64,000 bases of DNA, taken from positions 434,001 through 498,000 of the forward strand of contig NZ_QVIO01000003.1 of NCBI RefSeq assembly GCF_003416895.1. Reading direction: 5' to 3'. The position numbers and the translations under genes were made by a program. The stretch's first letter is position 1. The number at the start of each line of letters is the position of its first letter. Below the pieces are notes generated by a model. It did not search any database. It was not told the origin of the DNA and saw only the letters and a list, made by a program, of their open reading frames with translations. Shown in pieces: positions 21,436 to 30,340 of this stretch. The DNA comes from Duganella sp. BJB476. Lineage in GTDB: Bacteria > Pseudomonadota > Gammaproteobacteria > Burkholderiales > Burkholderiaceae_D.

Positions 21436-21470
21436 ACAAAAACGGCACCCGGAGTTGTCTCCGTAGTGCC
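21436..21470 (-). terminator. Terminator-like hairpin in the livH leader
   Basis: Reading the minus strand, GGCAC-TA-CGGAG pairs across an ACAA loop with CTCCGGGTGCC, and GTTTTTGTT follows. It lies 220 bases after the ispH stop and 50 bases before the livH ATG. It could end the ispH transcript, or act as an attenuator if the liv promoter is upstream of it. No leucine-rich leader peptide was found. The rest of 21387-21672 has no gene. Confidence 0.65.
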
Positions 21471-21672
21471 GCCGTTGACTACACGTTCATGATGCAAATT
21501 TCATGCCTGAACCAGTAGCGTCTCCTGCGAGCCGCGCCCTCCGTCGTTCCTTCGTTTATAAGCCTAAACGACAACTTTTTGAGAGCGAGGCAATGATAGC
21601 GAGATTCTGGAAAAACTAACTGCGGAATAACGGAAAGATGCAAAATTTAATTCCGTTTCATCCCGAAAGTTG

Positions 21673-22635
21673 TTAAACCACGCCCTCCGCTGGTGCAGCT
21701 TTCTGTCCATCCAGGCCTTTAGGCAGCGGGAAAGTGACCGCTTCCTGCACACCATCCAGCGTGCGCACGCTGCGCGCGCCCAATTCCTTCAGGCGGTCAA
21801 TGACGGCATGCACCAGCACTTCCGGCGCCGACGCACCAGCGGTGACGCCCACGCGCAATTTGCCTTCCAGCCAGAGCGGATCGATCTGCGTGGCGTTGTC
21901 GACCATGTAGGCAGGCGTGCCCTTCTTCTCCGCCACTTCGCGCAGGCGGTTGGAATTGGAGCTGTTCGGGCTGCCGACCACGATCACCACTTCCACTTGC
22001 GGCGCCATGAATTTCACGGCTTCCTGGCGGTTGGTGGTGGCGTAGCAGATGTCGCCCTTTTTCGGCTCGATAATCGCCGGATATTTGCGCTTCAGCGCTT
22101 CGATGATGTCGGCAGTGTCGTCTACCGACAACGTTGTCTGCGAAACGTAGGCCAGCTGGTCCGGCTTCGTGACGTTCAGCTTGTCGACGTCGGCCACGGT
22201 TTCGACCAGGTACATGCCTTCTTCGGTCTGGCCCATCGTGCCTTCGACTTCCGGGTGGCCGTCGTGGCCGATCATGACGATCTCGCAACCCTGCTTGCGC
22301 ATCTTGGCCACTTCCACATGGACCTTGGTGACCAGCGGGCAAGTCGCGTCAAAGATGCTGAGACCGCGCGATTCCGCTTCCGCCCGCACCGCCTTGGAGA
22401 CGCCGTGGGCCGAGAACACCAGCGTATTGCCGGCCGGGACGTCGTCCAGGTCTTCGATGAAGATGGCGCCCTTGTTGCGCAGGTCTTCCACCACGTAGGC
22501 GTTGTGGACGATCTCGTGGCGCACATAGATGGGCGCGCCGAACTGGGTCAGCGCGCGTTCGACGATTTCAATGGCACGGTCGACGCCGGCGCAAAAGCCG
22601 CGCGGCTGGGCCAACAGGATTTCTTTATCGCTCAT
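21673..22635 (-). CDS. ispH: 4-hydroxy-3-methylbut-2-enyl diphosphate reductase
   Basis: A 320-residue iron-sulfur enzyme, the last step of the MEP isoprenoid pathway, making IPP and DMAPP. The three cluster ligands are visible: Cys15 (AQPRGFCAG), Cys99 ([12 protein letters not shown]), and the cysteine of [14 protein letters not shown]. Substrate-binding His44 and His77 and the [19 protein letters not shown] segment are intact. It starts 7 bases after fkpB, the usual fkpB-ispH pairing. Confidence 0.97.
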   Translation of the reverse strand: MSDKEILLAQPRGFCAGVDRAIEIVERALTQFGAPIYVRHEIVHNAYVVEDLRNKGAIFIEDLDDVPAGNTLVFSAHGVSKAVRAEAESRGLSIFDATCPLVTKVHVEVAKMRKQGCEIVMIGHDGHPEVEGTMGQTEEGMYLVETVADVDKLNVTKPDQLAYVSQTTLSVDDTADIIEALKRKYPAIIEPKKGDICYATTNRQEAVKFMAPQVEVVIVVGSPNSSNSNRLREVAEKKGTPAYMVDNATQIDPLWLEGKLRVGVTAGASAPEVLVHAVIDRLKELGARSVRTLDGVQEAVTFPLPKGLDGQKAAPAEGVV

Positions 22636-22642
22636 GAGTTCC

Positions 22643-23098
22643 TCACAGCACGGAAATAAGTTTGACTTCGAATTTCAGCGGCTGGCCGGCCAGCGGGTGG
22701 TTGAAGTCGAACAGACAGGTTTCATCGCCCAGCTCGCGCAGGATGCCGGCGAAGCGGCCGCCGCCCGGCGCGGCGAAATCGACCAGGTCGCCCACTTTGT
22801 AGTCGGCGCCTGGCACCGAGTTGTCGTCCAGCGTGGCGCGGGTGACTTCGCGCACCAGCTCCGGATTGCGCGGGCCGAAGCCGACGCCCGGCTCCAGGTC
22901 GAAAGTCTTGTGCGTGCCTTCAGGCATGCCGATCAACAACTCTTCCAGCACCGGCGCCAGCTGGCCCTGGCCCAGCATCAGCGTGGCGGGATTTCCGCTG
23001 AAGGTTGTAACGATATCAGTACCGTCCAGCGAGGCAAGACGATAATGCAGTGTTAAGTAAGCCGATTTGGTGACAACAGCAGGTTGCGCGTTAGACAT
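22643..23098 (-). CDS. fkpB: FKBP-type peptidyl-prolyl isomerase, FkpB/SlpA type
   Basis: A 151-residue cytoplasmic FKBP with an inserted IF domain. Diagnostic segments are [40 protein letters not shown] and the end [15 protein letters not shown]. SlpA-type proteins are ribosome- or folding-associated isomerases and chaperones. It lies 7 bases upstream of ispH in the same operon. It is divergent from radC, with about 90 bases between the two starts. Confidence 0.95.
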   Translation of the reverse strand: MSNAQPAVVTKSAYLTLHYRLASLDGTDIVTTFSGNPATLMLGQGQLAPVLEELLIGMPEGTHKTFDLEPGVGFGPRNPELVREVTRATLDDNSVPGADYKVGDLVDFAAPGGGRFAGILRELGDETCLFDFNHPLAGQPLKFEVKLISVL

Positions 23099-23188
23099 GA
23101 CGTGGGATTCAGTAAGCTGGCAAAGGCTCTATTGTAAGCCACCTTGCCTGCCGCGCCCGTCGTCTGTGCTGATTTGCGGAGGATATCG

Positions 23189-23863
23189 ATGGCAATTAAC
23201 GAATGGCCGCTGGAGCGCCGCCCGCGCGAACGGCTGATACGCGAAGGCGCGGCGGCGCTGACAGATGCCGAATTGCTGGCGGTTTTCCTGCGCACCGGCG
23301 TGCCGGGCAAGGACGCGGTGCAGCTGGGGCAGGAAATGTTGCACCACTTCGGCTCGCTGCAAGGCATGTTCGGCGCCAGCCTGAAGGAGTTTTCCGCCCT
23401 GCGCGGGCTGGGCACGGCCAAGTTCGCCCAACTGCAGGCGGTGATGGAGCTGGCACGGCGCGCCATCCTGGAGGAAATCAAGGCCGGCAACACGCTGAGC
23501 TCGCCCCGCGCGGTGAAGGAATACCTGCGCATCACCTTCAGCGGCAAGGACTTCGAGTCGTTTTACGTGCTGTTCCTGGACGTGAAGAACCGCCTGATCG
23601 ACGCCAAGGAAATGTTTCGCGGCACCTTGACGCATACCAGCGTCTACCCACGCGAAGTGGTGAAAGCGGCGCTGGCCTGCAACGCGGCCAGCATCATGCT
23701 GGCCCACAACCACCCGTCCGGCACGCCCGATCCCAGCGAGTCGGACCTGCTGCTGACGCGGGCGCTGGTGCAGGCCATGGCGCTGGTAGATATCCGCATC
23801 CTCGACCATTTTGTGGTGGCCGGCCACCAGGTTCACTCGTTTGCCGAGCACGGCCAGCTATGA
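23189..23863 (+). CDS. radC: RadC/JAB-domain protein
   Basis: A 224-residue protein starting at the ATG at 23189, preceded by GGAGG. The N-terminal helix-hairpin-helix-like region reads WPLERRPRERLIREGAAALT, and the C-terminal JAB metallopeptidase-fold domain has an intact zinc site, HNHPSGTPDPSESD, after GTLTHTSVYPREV. Despite the name, a DNA-repair role for RadC is not established. It stands alone, divergent from fkpB and upstream of rpmB. Confidence 0.95.
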   Translation: MAINEWPLERRPRERLIREGAAALTDAELLAVFLRTGVPGKDAVQLGQEMLHHFGSLQGMFGASLKEFSALRGLGTAKFAQLQAVMELARRAILEEIKAGNTLSSPRAVKEYLRITFSGKDFESFYVLFLDVKNRLIDAKEMFRGTLTHTSVYPREVVKAALACNAASIMLAHNHPSGTPDPSESDLLLTRALVQAMALVDIRILDHFVVAGHQVHSFAEHGQL

Positions 23864-23954
23864 GTTTACCCCTATGGGCTCAAGGGTTTACGAGTGAATT
23901 CACAATTGTTAAATATTTTCGTATACACGCGACACAATTGTTTTTCACAAGTCA

Positions 23955-23983
23955 TTGAAAAAGCTGAGGTTTTTGGATATACT
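23955..23983 (+). promoter_or_regulatory. rpmB promoter
   Basis: TTGAAA at 23955-23960 and TATACT at 23978-23983 are spaced by 17 bases, 41 bases before the rpmB ATG. The surrounding 23864-24024 is AT-rich and free of genes. Confidence 0.75.
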
Positions 23984-24024
23984 CTTGTTTTTCCAATTGT
24001 GGAATGTCTTTTAAGGAGTGCGTT

Positions 24025-24261
24025 ATGGCACGTGTTTGCCAAGTTACTGGGAAGAAGCCGATGGTCGGCAACAATGTTTCCCACGCAAACAACAAAACCA
24101 AACGTCGTTTCCTGCCTAACCTGCAGAACCGTCGTATTTTTGTTGAATCTGAAAACCGCTGGGTCTCCCTGCGTCTGTCCAACGCTGGTCTGCGCGTAAT
24201 CGACAAAGTCGGCATCGATGCCGTACTGGCCGACATGCGCGCCCGTGGCGAAAAAGTCTAA
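24025..24261 (+). CDS. rpmB: 50S ribosomal protein L28
   Basis: A 78-residue ribosomal protein with the full family sequence: [20 protein letters not shown], then [20 protein letters not shown] and [20 protein letters not shown]. The start at 24025 is preceded by AAGGAG. It has its own promoter and is followed 12 bases later by rpmG, the normal pairing. Confidence 0.98.
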   Translation: MARVCQVTGKKPMVGNNVSHANNKTKRRFLPNLQNRRIFVESENRWVSLRLSNAGLRVIDKVGIDAVLADMRARGEKV

Positions 24262-24273
24262 TTAGGAGCTACC

Positions 24274-24441
24274 ATGGCAAAAACTGGCCGCGACAAAATC
24301 AAACTGGAATCGACCGCAGGTACGGGTTTCTTCTACACCACTACCAAGAACAAGCGCACCACGCCTGCTAAAATGGAGATCATGAAGTTCGATCCTAAAG
24401 CACGCAAGCACGTAATGTTCAAAGAAACCAAGATCAAGTAA
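24274..24441 (+). CDS. rpmG: 50S ribosomal protein L33
   Basis: A 55-residue ribosomal protein: [55 protein letters not shown]. It lacks the zinc-binding cysteines of the C+ paralogue, as is usual for proteobacterial RpmG. TAGGAG precedes the ATG. It ends 19 bases before a bidirectional terminator. Confidence 0.97.
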   Translation: MAKTGRDKIKLESTAGTGFFYTTTKNKRTTPAKMEIMKFDPKARKHVMFKETKIK

Positions 24442-24460
24442 TTCGATCTTCGCTTCTCGC

Positions 24461-24496
24461 AAAAAAGCCGCTCAGCATCAGCTCAGCGGCTTTTTT
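24461..24496. terminator. Bidirectional terminator between rpmG and the next gene
   Basis: AAAAAAGCCGCT and AGCGGCTTTTTT pair around a 12-base loop, giving a T-run on either strand. It serves rpmBG from the left and the secreted-protein gene (24500-25009) from the right. Confidence 0.9.
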
Positions 24497-24499
24497 ATT

Positions 24500-25009
24500 T
24501 TACAAGCAGCCTTCGATGTATTGCACTTCCTTCCAGGCGCCGGCGTAGATCGCGCCGACCTTGCCTTTGCTGGTGTCGAAGCGGATCGCGTATTGGCCAC
24601 CGCCGGCTTTGACCGTCAGGGTCTGTTCGCTGTCATCGTAGGCTTGCGGCGCGGAGGTTACCGCTTCGCCGTACACCTGGCGTATCTTTTCCACCGGGTC
24701 GCCCAGGCCGATGCCGCGCTCGGATAGTATGCCCTCCTCCATCACGTCCACCCGCTTCAACACGTCGCCGATAAACATCAGCAGCAAACCGGGCTGTCGA
24801 GCCGGCTCCAGTTGGAAGCAGTTCGGCGAGCCGCGCAACGCTTTCGGCGTGCGCTCCATGTGATCGCCCAGCACTTTGTTGACGGCGTCGAAACGCATGC
24901 CGATCTTCAGCGGGCCGGCGCCGTCGAAGCGCACGGTCCAGTCAGCGGCGTGTGCGCCGCACAGCGGCACAGCCAACGCCAGGGCAGCCAAGTAAGTTCG
25001 CAATGTCAT
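24500..25009 (-). CDS. Secreted protein of unknown function
   Basis: A 169-residue protein with a clear signal peptide (TLRTYLAALALAVPLCGAHA, cleavage about residue 21). The mature part starts DWTVRFDGAGPLKIGMRFDA and contains RGIGLGDPVEKIRQVYGEAV, a G-x-G-D-x-x-x-x-[IV] pattern like that of small periplasmic proteins that repeat a strand-turn-helix unit: KIGMRFDAVNKVLGD and GIGLGDPVEKIRQVYG look like two copies. Two cysteines remain in the mature protein, in SPNCFQLEP and the C-terminal EGCL. GGGAG precedes the ATG. No function is assigned. Confidence 0.8.
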   Translation of the reverse strand: MTLRTYLAALALAVPLCGAHAADWTVRFDGAGPLKIGMRFDAVNKVLGDHMERTPKALRGSPNCFQLEPARQPGLLLMFIGDVLKRVDVMEEGILSERGIGLGDPVEKIRQVYGEAVTSAPQAYDDSEQTLTVKAGGGQYAIRFDTSKGKVGAIYAGAWKEVQYIEGCL

Positions 25010-25025
25010 GTCACTCCCTGAAATG

Positions 25026-25052
25026 AAAAACGGCCCCGAATTTCGGGGCCGT
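25026..25052 (-). terminator. Terminator after the fatty-acid desaturase
   Basis: On the minus strand ACGGCCCCGAA pairs with TTCGGGGCCGT and TTTTTC follows. It ends the desaturase transcript before the downstream secreted-protein gene. Confidence 0.88.
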
Positions 25053-25072
25053 TCAATTGTATCAATACTTTC

Positions 25073-26275
25073 TTATGCGTAGCTGCGCAGGCGGAGCGAG
25101 AAGTCTTGCAGCGACTTGATGCCCGACGCTTCCGCGCGGTTGCACCAGTCTTGCAGCTTGTGCAGCAACTGGTCGCGGGTGAAGTGCGAACGCTCCCAGA
25201 TCACGCCCAGTTCCACGCGCATCGTGTGCATGGTTTCCAGCGCTTTGCTGTGCTGGAACAATTCCACCAGCTGTTGTTGCTGAGGCGCTTCCAGCTTGCC
25301 AGGCTCGCGCTGCAACAGCTTGCGCGACGACTTCAGGAAGCGGGCTTCCAGCTGGGCCTTGTCTTTCAGGTGTTCCAGCTCTTCTTTCCAGGCATGCTTG
25401 ACCGATTTGGCGTACTTGGCCATCACGTCGTAGCGGTTGGCGATGACCGATTGCAGCGTGTCGAAGTCGGCTTCGATTTTGCCTTTGGCGAACTTCGGCT
25501 CCGGTGCGCGTTTCTTGACCTTGGCCAGGCCCATCATTTCCAGCGCGCGGATGTAGCCCCAGCCGATGTCGAATTCATACCACTTCGACGACAGCTTGGC
25601 CGAGGTGGCGAAGGTGTGGTGGTTGTTGTGCAGCTCTTCGCCGCCGATCAGGATGCCGAACGGGATGATGTTGGTCGCCGCGTCGGAGCAATCGTAGTTG
25701 CGGTAGCCCCAGTAGTGGCCGATGCCGTTGATGATGCCGGCCGCCGTGACGGGGATCCACATCATCTGCACTGCCCACACACTGATGCCGATCACGCCGA
25801 ACAGCACGAAGTTGACCACCAGCAGCGCAGCCACACCCTGCCAGCTGAAGCGGGTGTACAGATTGCGTTCGATCCAGTCGTCCGGCGTGCCATGGCCATA
25901 CTTTTCCATGGTTTCCAGGTTCTTCGATTCAGCGCGATACAGCTCGGCGCCTTCCCAGAATACTTTCTTGATGCCGCGCGTGACCGGGCTGTGCGGATCT
26001 TCCTCGGTGTCGCATTTGGCGTGGTGCTTGCGATGGATCGACGCCCATTCCTTGGTCACCTGGCCGGTGGTCAGCCACAGCCAGAAACGGAAGAAGTGGC
26101 TAGGGATGGCGTGCAACTCCAGCGCGCGGTGCGCCTGGTGGCGGTGCAGGTAGATGGTGACGCTGGCGATGGTGATGTGCGTAACCACCAGCGTATAGAA
26201 GAACACTTGCCAGGCGGTGAGTCGGGTGACGCCGTTAGACAAAAAATCCAGTACAGCATTTAAACTAAAAATCAT
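25073..26275 (-). CDS. Membrane fatty-acid desaturase (delta-9 type)
   Basis: A 400-residue acyl desaturase. The three histidine boxes that bind the di-iron centre are HRHQAHR (about residues 44-50), HRKHH (81-85) and HNNHH (in GEELHNNHHTFATSAKL). Four hydrophobic segments precede a long, charged C-terminal helix region from about 270 that is unusual for short desaturases and probably coiled-coil-like (KDKAQLEARFLKSSRKLLQR). It introduces a cis double bond in membrane acyl chains for cold or fluidity adaptation. It is a single-gene unit with its own terminator. Confidence 0.93.
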   Translation of the reverse strand: MIFSLNAVLDFLSNGVTRLTAWQVFFYTLVVTHITIASVTIYLHRHQAHRALELHAIPSHFFRFWLWLTTGQVTKEWASIHRKHHAKCDTEEDPHSPVTRGIKKVFWEGAELYRAESKNLETMEKYGHGTPDDWIERNLYTRFSWQGVAALLVVNFVLFGVIGISVWAVQMMWIPVTAAGIINGIGHYWGYRNYDCSDAATNIIPFGILIGGEELHNNHHTFATSAKLSSKWYEFDIGWGYIRALEMMGLAKVKKRAPEPKFAKGKIEADFDTLQSVIANRYDVMAKYAKSVKHAWKEELEHLKDKAQLEARFLKSSRKLLQREPGKLEAPQQQQLVELFQHSKALETMHTMRVELGVIWERSHFTRDQLLHKLQDWCNRAEASGIKSLQDFSLRLRSYA

Positions 26276-26386
26276 TACTACTCCAAAGTGGGCGTGTCTC
26301 GCTATGCGGTCGTTCCGCCAATCTTGCGTTTTTAACAGGCGCAGGAAGTCCGTCAGTCGTACTTTTGGACGTTATTGTACGCTGAT

Positions 26387-27766
26387 TTAAACGTGATTAG
26401 CGGAAGGATTTCCCGTAGTCACTGACGATTTCTGTGGCACGGTCTTGCTTTCCTGGGCGGCCATTTGCTCAGGCACCGGGCCGAGAATGCGCATTTCCCG
26501 CTGCGGGAACGGCACGGAAATATTGTTGGCCTTCAGCGCGCGCCAGATCGCGCGGTTGACGTCCGAGGTCACGCCGCCGCGGCCGTTCTGCGGATCGTTG
26601 ATCCAGAAACCCAGTTGCAGATCCAGGCCGTCCGCGCCAAAGCTCAGCAGCTGCGCCGACGGCAGCTTGTCTTCCTTCAGCACGCGGTCCACTGTCAGCG
26701 CGGCCTCTTCCAGCAGCTTGAGCACGGTGTCGACATCGGTGTCATATGCCACCGACACCTTGGTCGCTATCCACAGCATGCTGCTCGACAGCGAGGAATT
26801 CTGCACCGCGCCCGACACCAGCATCTCGTTCGGCACGATGGACTCGACACCATCCAGGCCTTGCAGCACGGTGTAACGGGTGTTGATCTGCGTCACACGG
26901 CCGCTGTATTTATCGACCGTGATCATGTCGCCGATGGTCAGGCTGCGATCCAGCAGGATCACGAAGCCGGACACGTAGTTGCTGGCGATCTTCTGCAAGC
27001 CCAAACCCAGGCCGACGCCCAGCGCGCCGCCGAACACCGACAGCACGGTCAGGTCAATGCCCACCAGCGACAAGCTCATCAGCACAGCCACCAGGATCAG
27101 CAGCGCGCGCGCCGTGCGCGCCACCACCACGCGCAGGTTGGAATGCATGCCCTGCACTTTCATCAGCTGCTCTTCCAGCGCGGCGCCGGCCCACATCGCC
27201 AGCATCAGCAGCACGATCACCGAGACAGTGGCCTGCAGGATGTCGGCCAGCGACACCTTGTATTTACCCAGTGGCAGGATGGTGCCGTCCATGAAGTCGA
27301 ACACTTCCTGGTACAGGCCGGTGATATACAGCACGAACGCCAGCCACACCAGCAACTGGAACACTTTCTCGAATGCCAGCATGGTGGCGCTGATCTGGCC
27401 GTGGCGCGCAAACACGCGGCGCAGCAGGTAGACGGTAAAGCGGATCACGACCAGCGAACCGAAGATGGGCAAGGCCACCTTGATCAGGTTGACGTGGAAT
27501 TGATACTTGGCCAATGCCACGCGCGACAAGGCCAGCAGGCAGACCACGGCCAGCGGCGCCATCACGCGGCCGAAGCTCTCGACGCCGAAGCGCATCATGC
27601 GGCCGTGCGTATCCTGGCGGCCAAAGCGCTTCTTCAGCAGCCGCGCCAGGCCCCAGCCCAGGATCACGGAACCGACGATGGCGGCGATCTGCCACAGTCG
27701 GCTGGGATCTTGCAGGTCGCCGGTCAGGTCGTCGATCAGATTGAGCAGGGGCTGTTGTTGGGTCAT
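26387..27766 (-). CDS. MscS-family mechanosensitive channel
   Basis: A 459-residue inner-membrane protein with about six hydrophobic segments, the last forming the pore helix with the Gly/Ala pattern FGGALGVGLGLGLQKIASNY. The MscS beta domain follows (VSGFVILLDRSLTIGDMITV, VESIVPNEMLVSGAVQNSSL), then the C-terminal alpha/beta domain ending at PQREMRILG and a polar tail. It would release solutes on hypo-osmotic shock. The long N-terminal membrane part makes it larger than E. coli MscS (286 residues), closer to the YnaI/YbdG-like group. Confidence 0.92.
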   Translation of the reverse strand: MTQQQPLLNLIDDLTGDLQDPSRLWQIAAIVGSVILGWGLARLLKKRFGRQDTHGRMMRFGVESFGRVMAPLAVVCLLALSRVALAKYQFHVNLIKVALPIFGSLVVIRFTVYLLRRVFARHGQISATMLAFEKVFQLLVWLAFVLYITGLYQEVFDFMDGTILPLGKYKVSLADILQATVSVIVLLMLAMWAGAALEEQLMKVQGMHSNLRVVVARTARALLILVAVLMSLSLVGIDLTVLSVFGGALGVGLGLGLQKIASNYVSGFVILLDRSLTIGDMITVDKYSGRVTQINTRYTVLQGLDGVESIVPNEMLVSGAVQNSSLSSSMLWIATKVSVAYDTDVDTVLKLLEEAALTVDRVLKEDKLPSAQLLSFGADGLDLQLGFWINDPQNGRGGVTSDVNRAIWRALKANNISVPFPQREMRILGPVPEQMAAQESKTVPQKSSVTTGNPSANHV

Positions 27767-27804
27767 AGCGCTGGGTGTGATGGCTGAGGTATGTAGATTA
27801 ACGT

Positions 27805-27830
27805 AAAAAAGGCCGGAAGCCCGGCCTTTT
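27805..27830 (-). terminator. Terminator after the RsmB-type gene
   Basis: GGCCGG / CCGGCC with flanking AAAAAA and TTTT. The T-run is on the minus strand downstream of the methyltransferase gene; the right-hand TTTT could also stop readthrough on the plus strand. Confidence 0.85.
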
Positions 27831-27850
27831 GCGATGAGGCGTGCGGCCGA

Positions 27851-29155
27851 TTACTCGTCGGCGGCTTCCTCTTCATCCTTGACGATGACTTTCTTGACCA
27901 TCGGCTTGCGCTCGAACACGGCGGCGAAGAAGCCGTCGGTCTGGTGCTTGTGCGGCAGCAGCTTCAGATAGTCGCCCATCTCCAGCTCGATGCGCTGTTC
28001 AGCCAGCACCTTGGTCATCGGCACCAGCTCGAAGTCCGGATGGGTGTCCAGGAATTGCTTGGCGATGAATTCGTTCTCGTCGTCCAGGAAGCTGCAGGTG
28101 GCGTAGACCAGGCGGCCGCCGCCCTTCAGCAGGCGCGCGGCGCCGGCCAGGATGGCGGCCTGCTTGACTTGCAATTCGCCGATCGCGCTCGGCTGCTGGC
28201 GCCATTTGACGTCAGGGTTGCGGCGCAGGGTACCCAGGCCCGAGCATGGCGCATCGACCAGCACGCGGTCGATCTTGCCGGCCAGGCGCTTGATCTTGGC
28301 GTCGCGTTCGTGCGCGATCTGCACCGGATGCACGTTGGACAGGCCGCTGCGCGCCAGGCGCGGCTTCAGCTTGGCCAGGCGCTTCTCGGACACGTCGAAG
28401 GCATACAGGCGGCCGGTGTTGCGCATGGTCGCGCCCAGTGCCAGCGTCTTGCCGCCGGCGCCGGCGCAGAAGTCCACCACCATCTCGCCGCGCTTGGCGC
28501 CGACGATGGCCGACAGGATCTGGCTGCCCTCGTCCTGCACTTCGATATGGCCGTCCTTGAACAGCGGCAGGTTTTGCAGCGCAGGCTTTTGCAGCACGCG
28601 CAGGCCCAGCGGCGCGAACGGCGTCGGCGTGCTGCGGATCGGCGCTTCGGCCAGCTTGGCGGCGACGTCGTCGCGGGTCGCCTTCATGGCGTTGACGCGC
28701 AGGTCCAGCGGCGCCGGCGAGTTCATGCCGTCGGCCAGCGCCAGCGTTTCTTCTTCGCCCATCTGCTCGACCAGCTTGTCGAACAGCCACTTCGGCATGT
28801 TCGAGCGGCTCGACTTGTGCATCACCTTGCGGTCGATTTGCAGGATGCGTTCGACCCAGGATACTTCGTCCTCGGTCAGGCCGCCCAGCGATTCCACGCC
28901 GACCGCGTCCGCCATGCCCAGCAAGGTCAAGCGACGCATGGTGGCGCCGCCGCCCGCTTCGGAGAAATCGGTATAAAACGATTTGTTGCGCAGCACGTTG
29001 TAGATGCACTCGGCGATGGCGCCGCGCTCACGGCCGCCCAGGCGATGGTGGTCTTTGAAATAGCGCGACAGGGTGGTGTCGGCCGGCGCGGCAAAGCGCA
29101 AAATCTCGCGCAACACTTCTTCGGCGTTGGCGAGTATCGCTGGTGGCAATCTCAT
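27851..29155 (-). CDS. RsmB/NOP-family RNA m5C methyltransferase
   Basis: A 434-residue SAM-dependent RNA cytosine-C5 methyltransferase. The N-terminal NusB-like helical region opens RLPPAILANAEEVLREILRF; SAM motif I is VVDFCAGAGGKTLALGA. The two catalytic cysteines are in DAPCSGLGTLRRNPDVKW (motif IV) and YATCSFLDDENE (motif VI). RsmB modifies C967 of 16S rRNA; whether this is RsmB itself or a close NOP paralogue is uncertain because the N-terminal RNA-binding part is shortened. The gene precedes no fmt/def pair as in E. coli. purN lies upstream on the same strand, 18 bases away. Confidence 0.9.
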   Translation of the reverse strand: MRLPPAILANAEEVLREILRFAAPADTTLSRYFKDHHRLGGRERGAIAECIYNVLRNKSFYTDFSEAGGGATMRRLTLLGMADAVGVESLGGLTEDEVSWVERILQIDRKVMHKSSRSNMPKWLFDKLVEQMGEEETLALADGMNSPAPLDLRVNAMKATRDDVAAKLAEAPIRSTPTPFAPLGLRVLQKPALQNLPLFKDGHIEVQDEGSQILSAIVGAKRGEMVVDFCAGAGGKTLALGATMRNTGRLYAFDVSEKRLAKLKPRLARSGLSNVHPVQIAHERDAKIKRLAGKIDRVLVDAPCSGLGTLRRNPDVKWRQQPSAIGELQVKQAAILAGAARLLKGGGRLVYATCSFLDDENEFIAKQFLDTHPDFELVPMTKVLAEQRIELEMGDYLKLLPHKHQTDGFFAAVFERKPMVKKVIVKDEEEAADE

Positions 29156-29173
29156 GGAATTCCTTGGTTAGTT

Positions 29174-29785
29174 TTACTTTGTGTGGTCCACGTGGACCGC
29201 GCCCTGCGCTATCGTCAACCTGTCTTCTACAAACCAGCGTATCGCACGCGGGTAAATGACATGCTCCTGTTCCAGCACGCGGGCGGACAGGGTTTCAACC
29301 GTATCGTCGGGCAACACGGACACGGCGGCTTGCGCCACCATCGGTCCGTGATCGAGTTCGGCCGTCACGAAATGCACCGTCGCCCCATGCTCTGCCACGC
29401 CGGCGGCCAGCGCCTGCGCATGTGTCGCCAGGCCGGGGAACAGCGGCAGCAGCGATGGATGGATGTTGAGCATGCGGCCGGCGTAATGCGCGACAAACTG
29501 CTCCGTCAAAATCCGCATGAAACCTGCCAGCACCACCAGATCGGGCTGGAAGCCGTCGATCACGGTTTGCAGGGCCGCGTCGAACTCGGCGCGGCTGGCA
29601 TAGTCTTTATTGGCAACAATAGCCGTCGGGATTCCATGTTCAGCAGCGAATACCAGCCCGGAGGCGTCGGCGCGGTTGCTGATGACGGCGGCAATACGGG
29701 CGGGCCAGCGCTCGGCTTGCGCCGCGCGGACGACCGCTTCCATGTTGCTGCCGCGACCGGAAATCAGGATGACGATGTTTTTCAT
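29174..29785 (-). CDS. purN: Phosphoribosylglycinamide formyltransferase
   Basis: A 203-residue formyltransferase of purine synthesis, transferring a formyl group from 10-formyl-THF to GAR. Motifs are ILISGRGSNMEAVV at the N terminus, LAGFMRILT, the catalytic block NIHPSLLPLFPGLATHAQAL, and ELDHGPMVAQAAV with the catalytic Asp. The start at 29785 is conserved (MKNIVILISG). It is 18 bases upstream of the methyltransferase gene and likely co-transcribed with it. Confidence 0.96.
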   Translation of the reverse strand: MKNIVILISGRGSNMEAVVRAAQAERWPARIAAVISNRADASGLVFAAEHGIPTAIVANKDYASRAEFDAALQTVIDGFQPDLVVLAGFMRILTEQFVAHYAGRMLNIHPSLLPLFPGLATHAQALAAGVAEHGATVHFVTAELDHGPMVAQAAVSVLPDDTVETLSARVLEQEHVIYPRAIRWFVEDRLTIAQGAVHVDHTK

Positions 29786-29909
29786 AGGCCGACATTGTAC
29801 CTTGTTCAGGCAGTCGGGACTACAACTGAACAAGATTTGTTGCAATGCAGCAGGGCGCTACGGGGCGCAGAACACCCGCCCCCACGCTGGCGTGGGAGAC
29901 GGCTCCGGC

Positions 29910-30308
29910 TTACTCGAAGGAGTAAAATACCCGGAACGGGACTTTTTTGTCGGCCCAGTAATCGGCAGCGTCGCGGAAGACATCCAGCAGGGTTTCCCGT
30001 GCTTCCTTGTCAAATTTCTGGGTATTGGGCAATTGCTCCAGCACCACCAGGAAACCCTCCTGGGTGCCGGCGCCGGCCATGGTTTCGGTCAATGTTGTCC
30101 GCAAACCATCGAAATTCTTGCCTATACCCTTGGGGAACTGAAACGATTCCGCAATGATGCCCAGGACTTGCTGCTTGGTCGCGCCGGCGATGCAATGCGC
30201 GTACAGGAAGTGATGTCCGAGGCGGGCCGCTTCTTCTTGCAGTTCGACCACGCGGAAGGCGCGGATCGATTGCACGAGGTTGGGCGGCACGGTCATTAGC
30301 AAACTCAT
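29910..30308 (-). CDS. Barstar-family protein, solitary
   Basis: A 132-residue protein of the barnase-inhibitor (barstar) fold. The signature region is FPKGIGKNFDGLRTTLTETM, matching the LP..YGxNLDAL motif of barstar, followed by GFLVVLEQLP and LLDVFRDAADYWADKKVPFR, the closing helix and strand. The N-terminal extension MSLLMTVPPNLVQSIRAFRV replaces barstar's short start. The ATG at 30308 has GAGGG upstream. Barstar proteins inhibit secreted ribonucleases, but no ribonuclease toxin is near, so this may be an orphan immunity or RNase-inhibitor gene. Confidence 0.8.
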   Translation of the reverse strand: MSLLMTVPPNLVQSIRAFRVVELQEEAARLGHHFLYAHCIAGATKQQVLGIIAESFQFPKGIGKNFDGLRTTLTETMAGAGTQEGFLVVLEQLPNTQKFDKEARETLLDVFRDAADYWADKKVPFRVFYSFE

Positions 30309-30340
30309 GTTTCCCTCAATTTGACCTGGTATGTACGGTG

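Noticed and set aside
23880..24000. Three CAATTG-containing short repeats upstream of rpmB
   Set aside because: Short, AT-rich and irregularly spaced; they overlap a plausible promoter and are not strong enough to be called operators.
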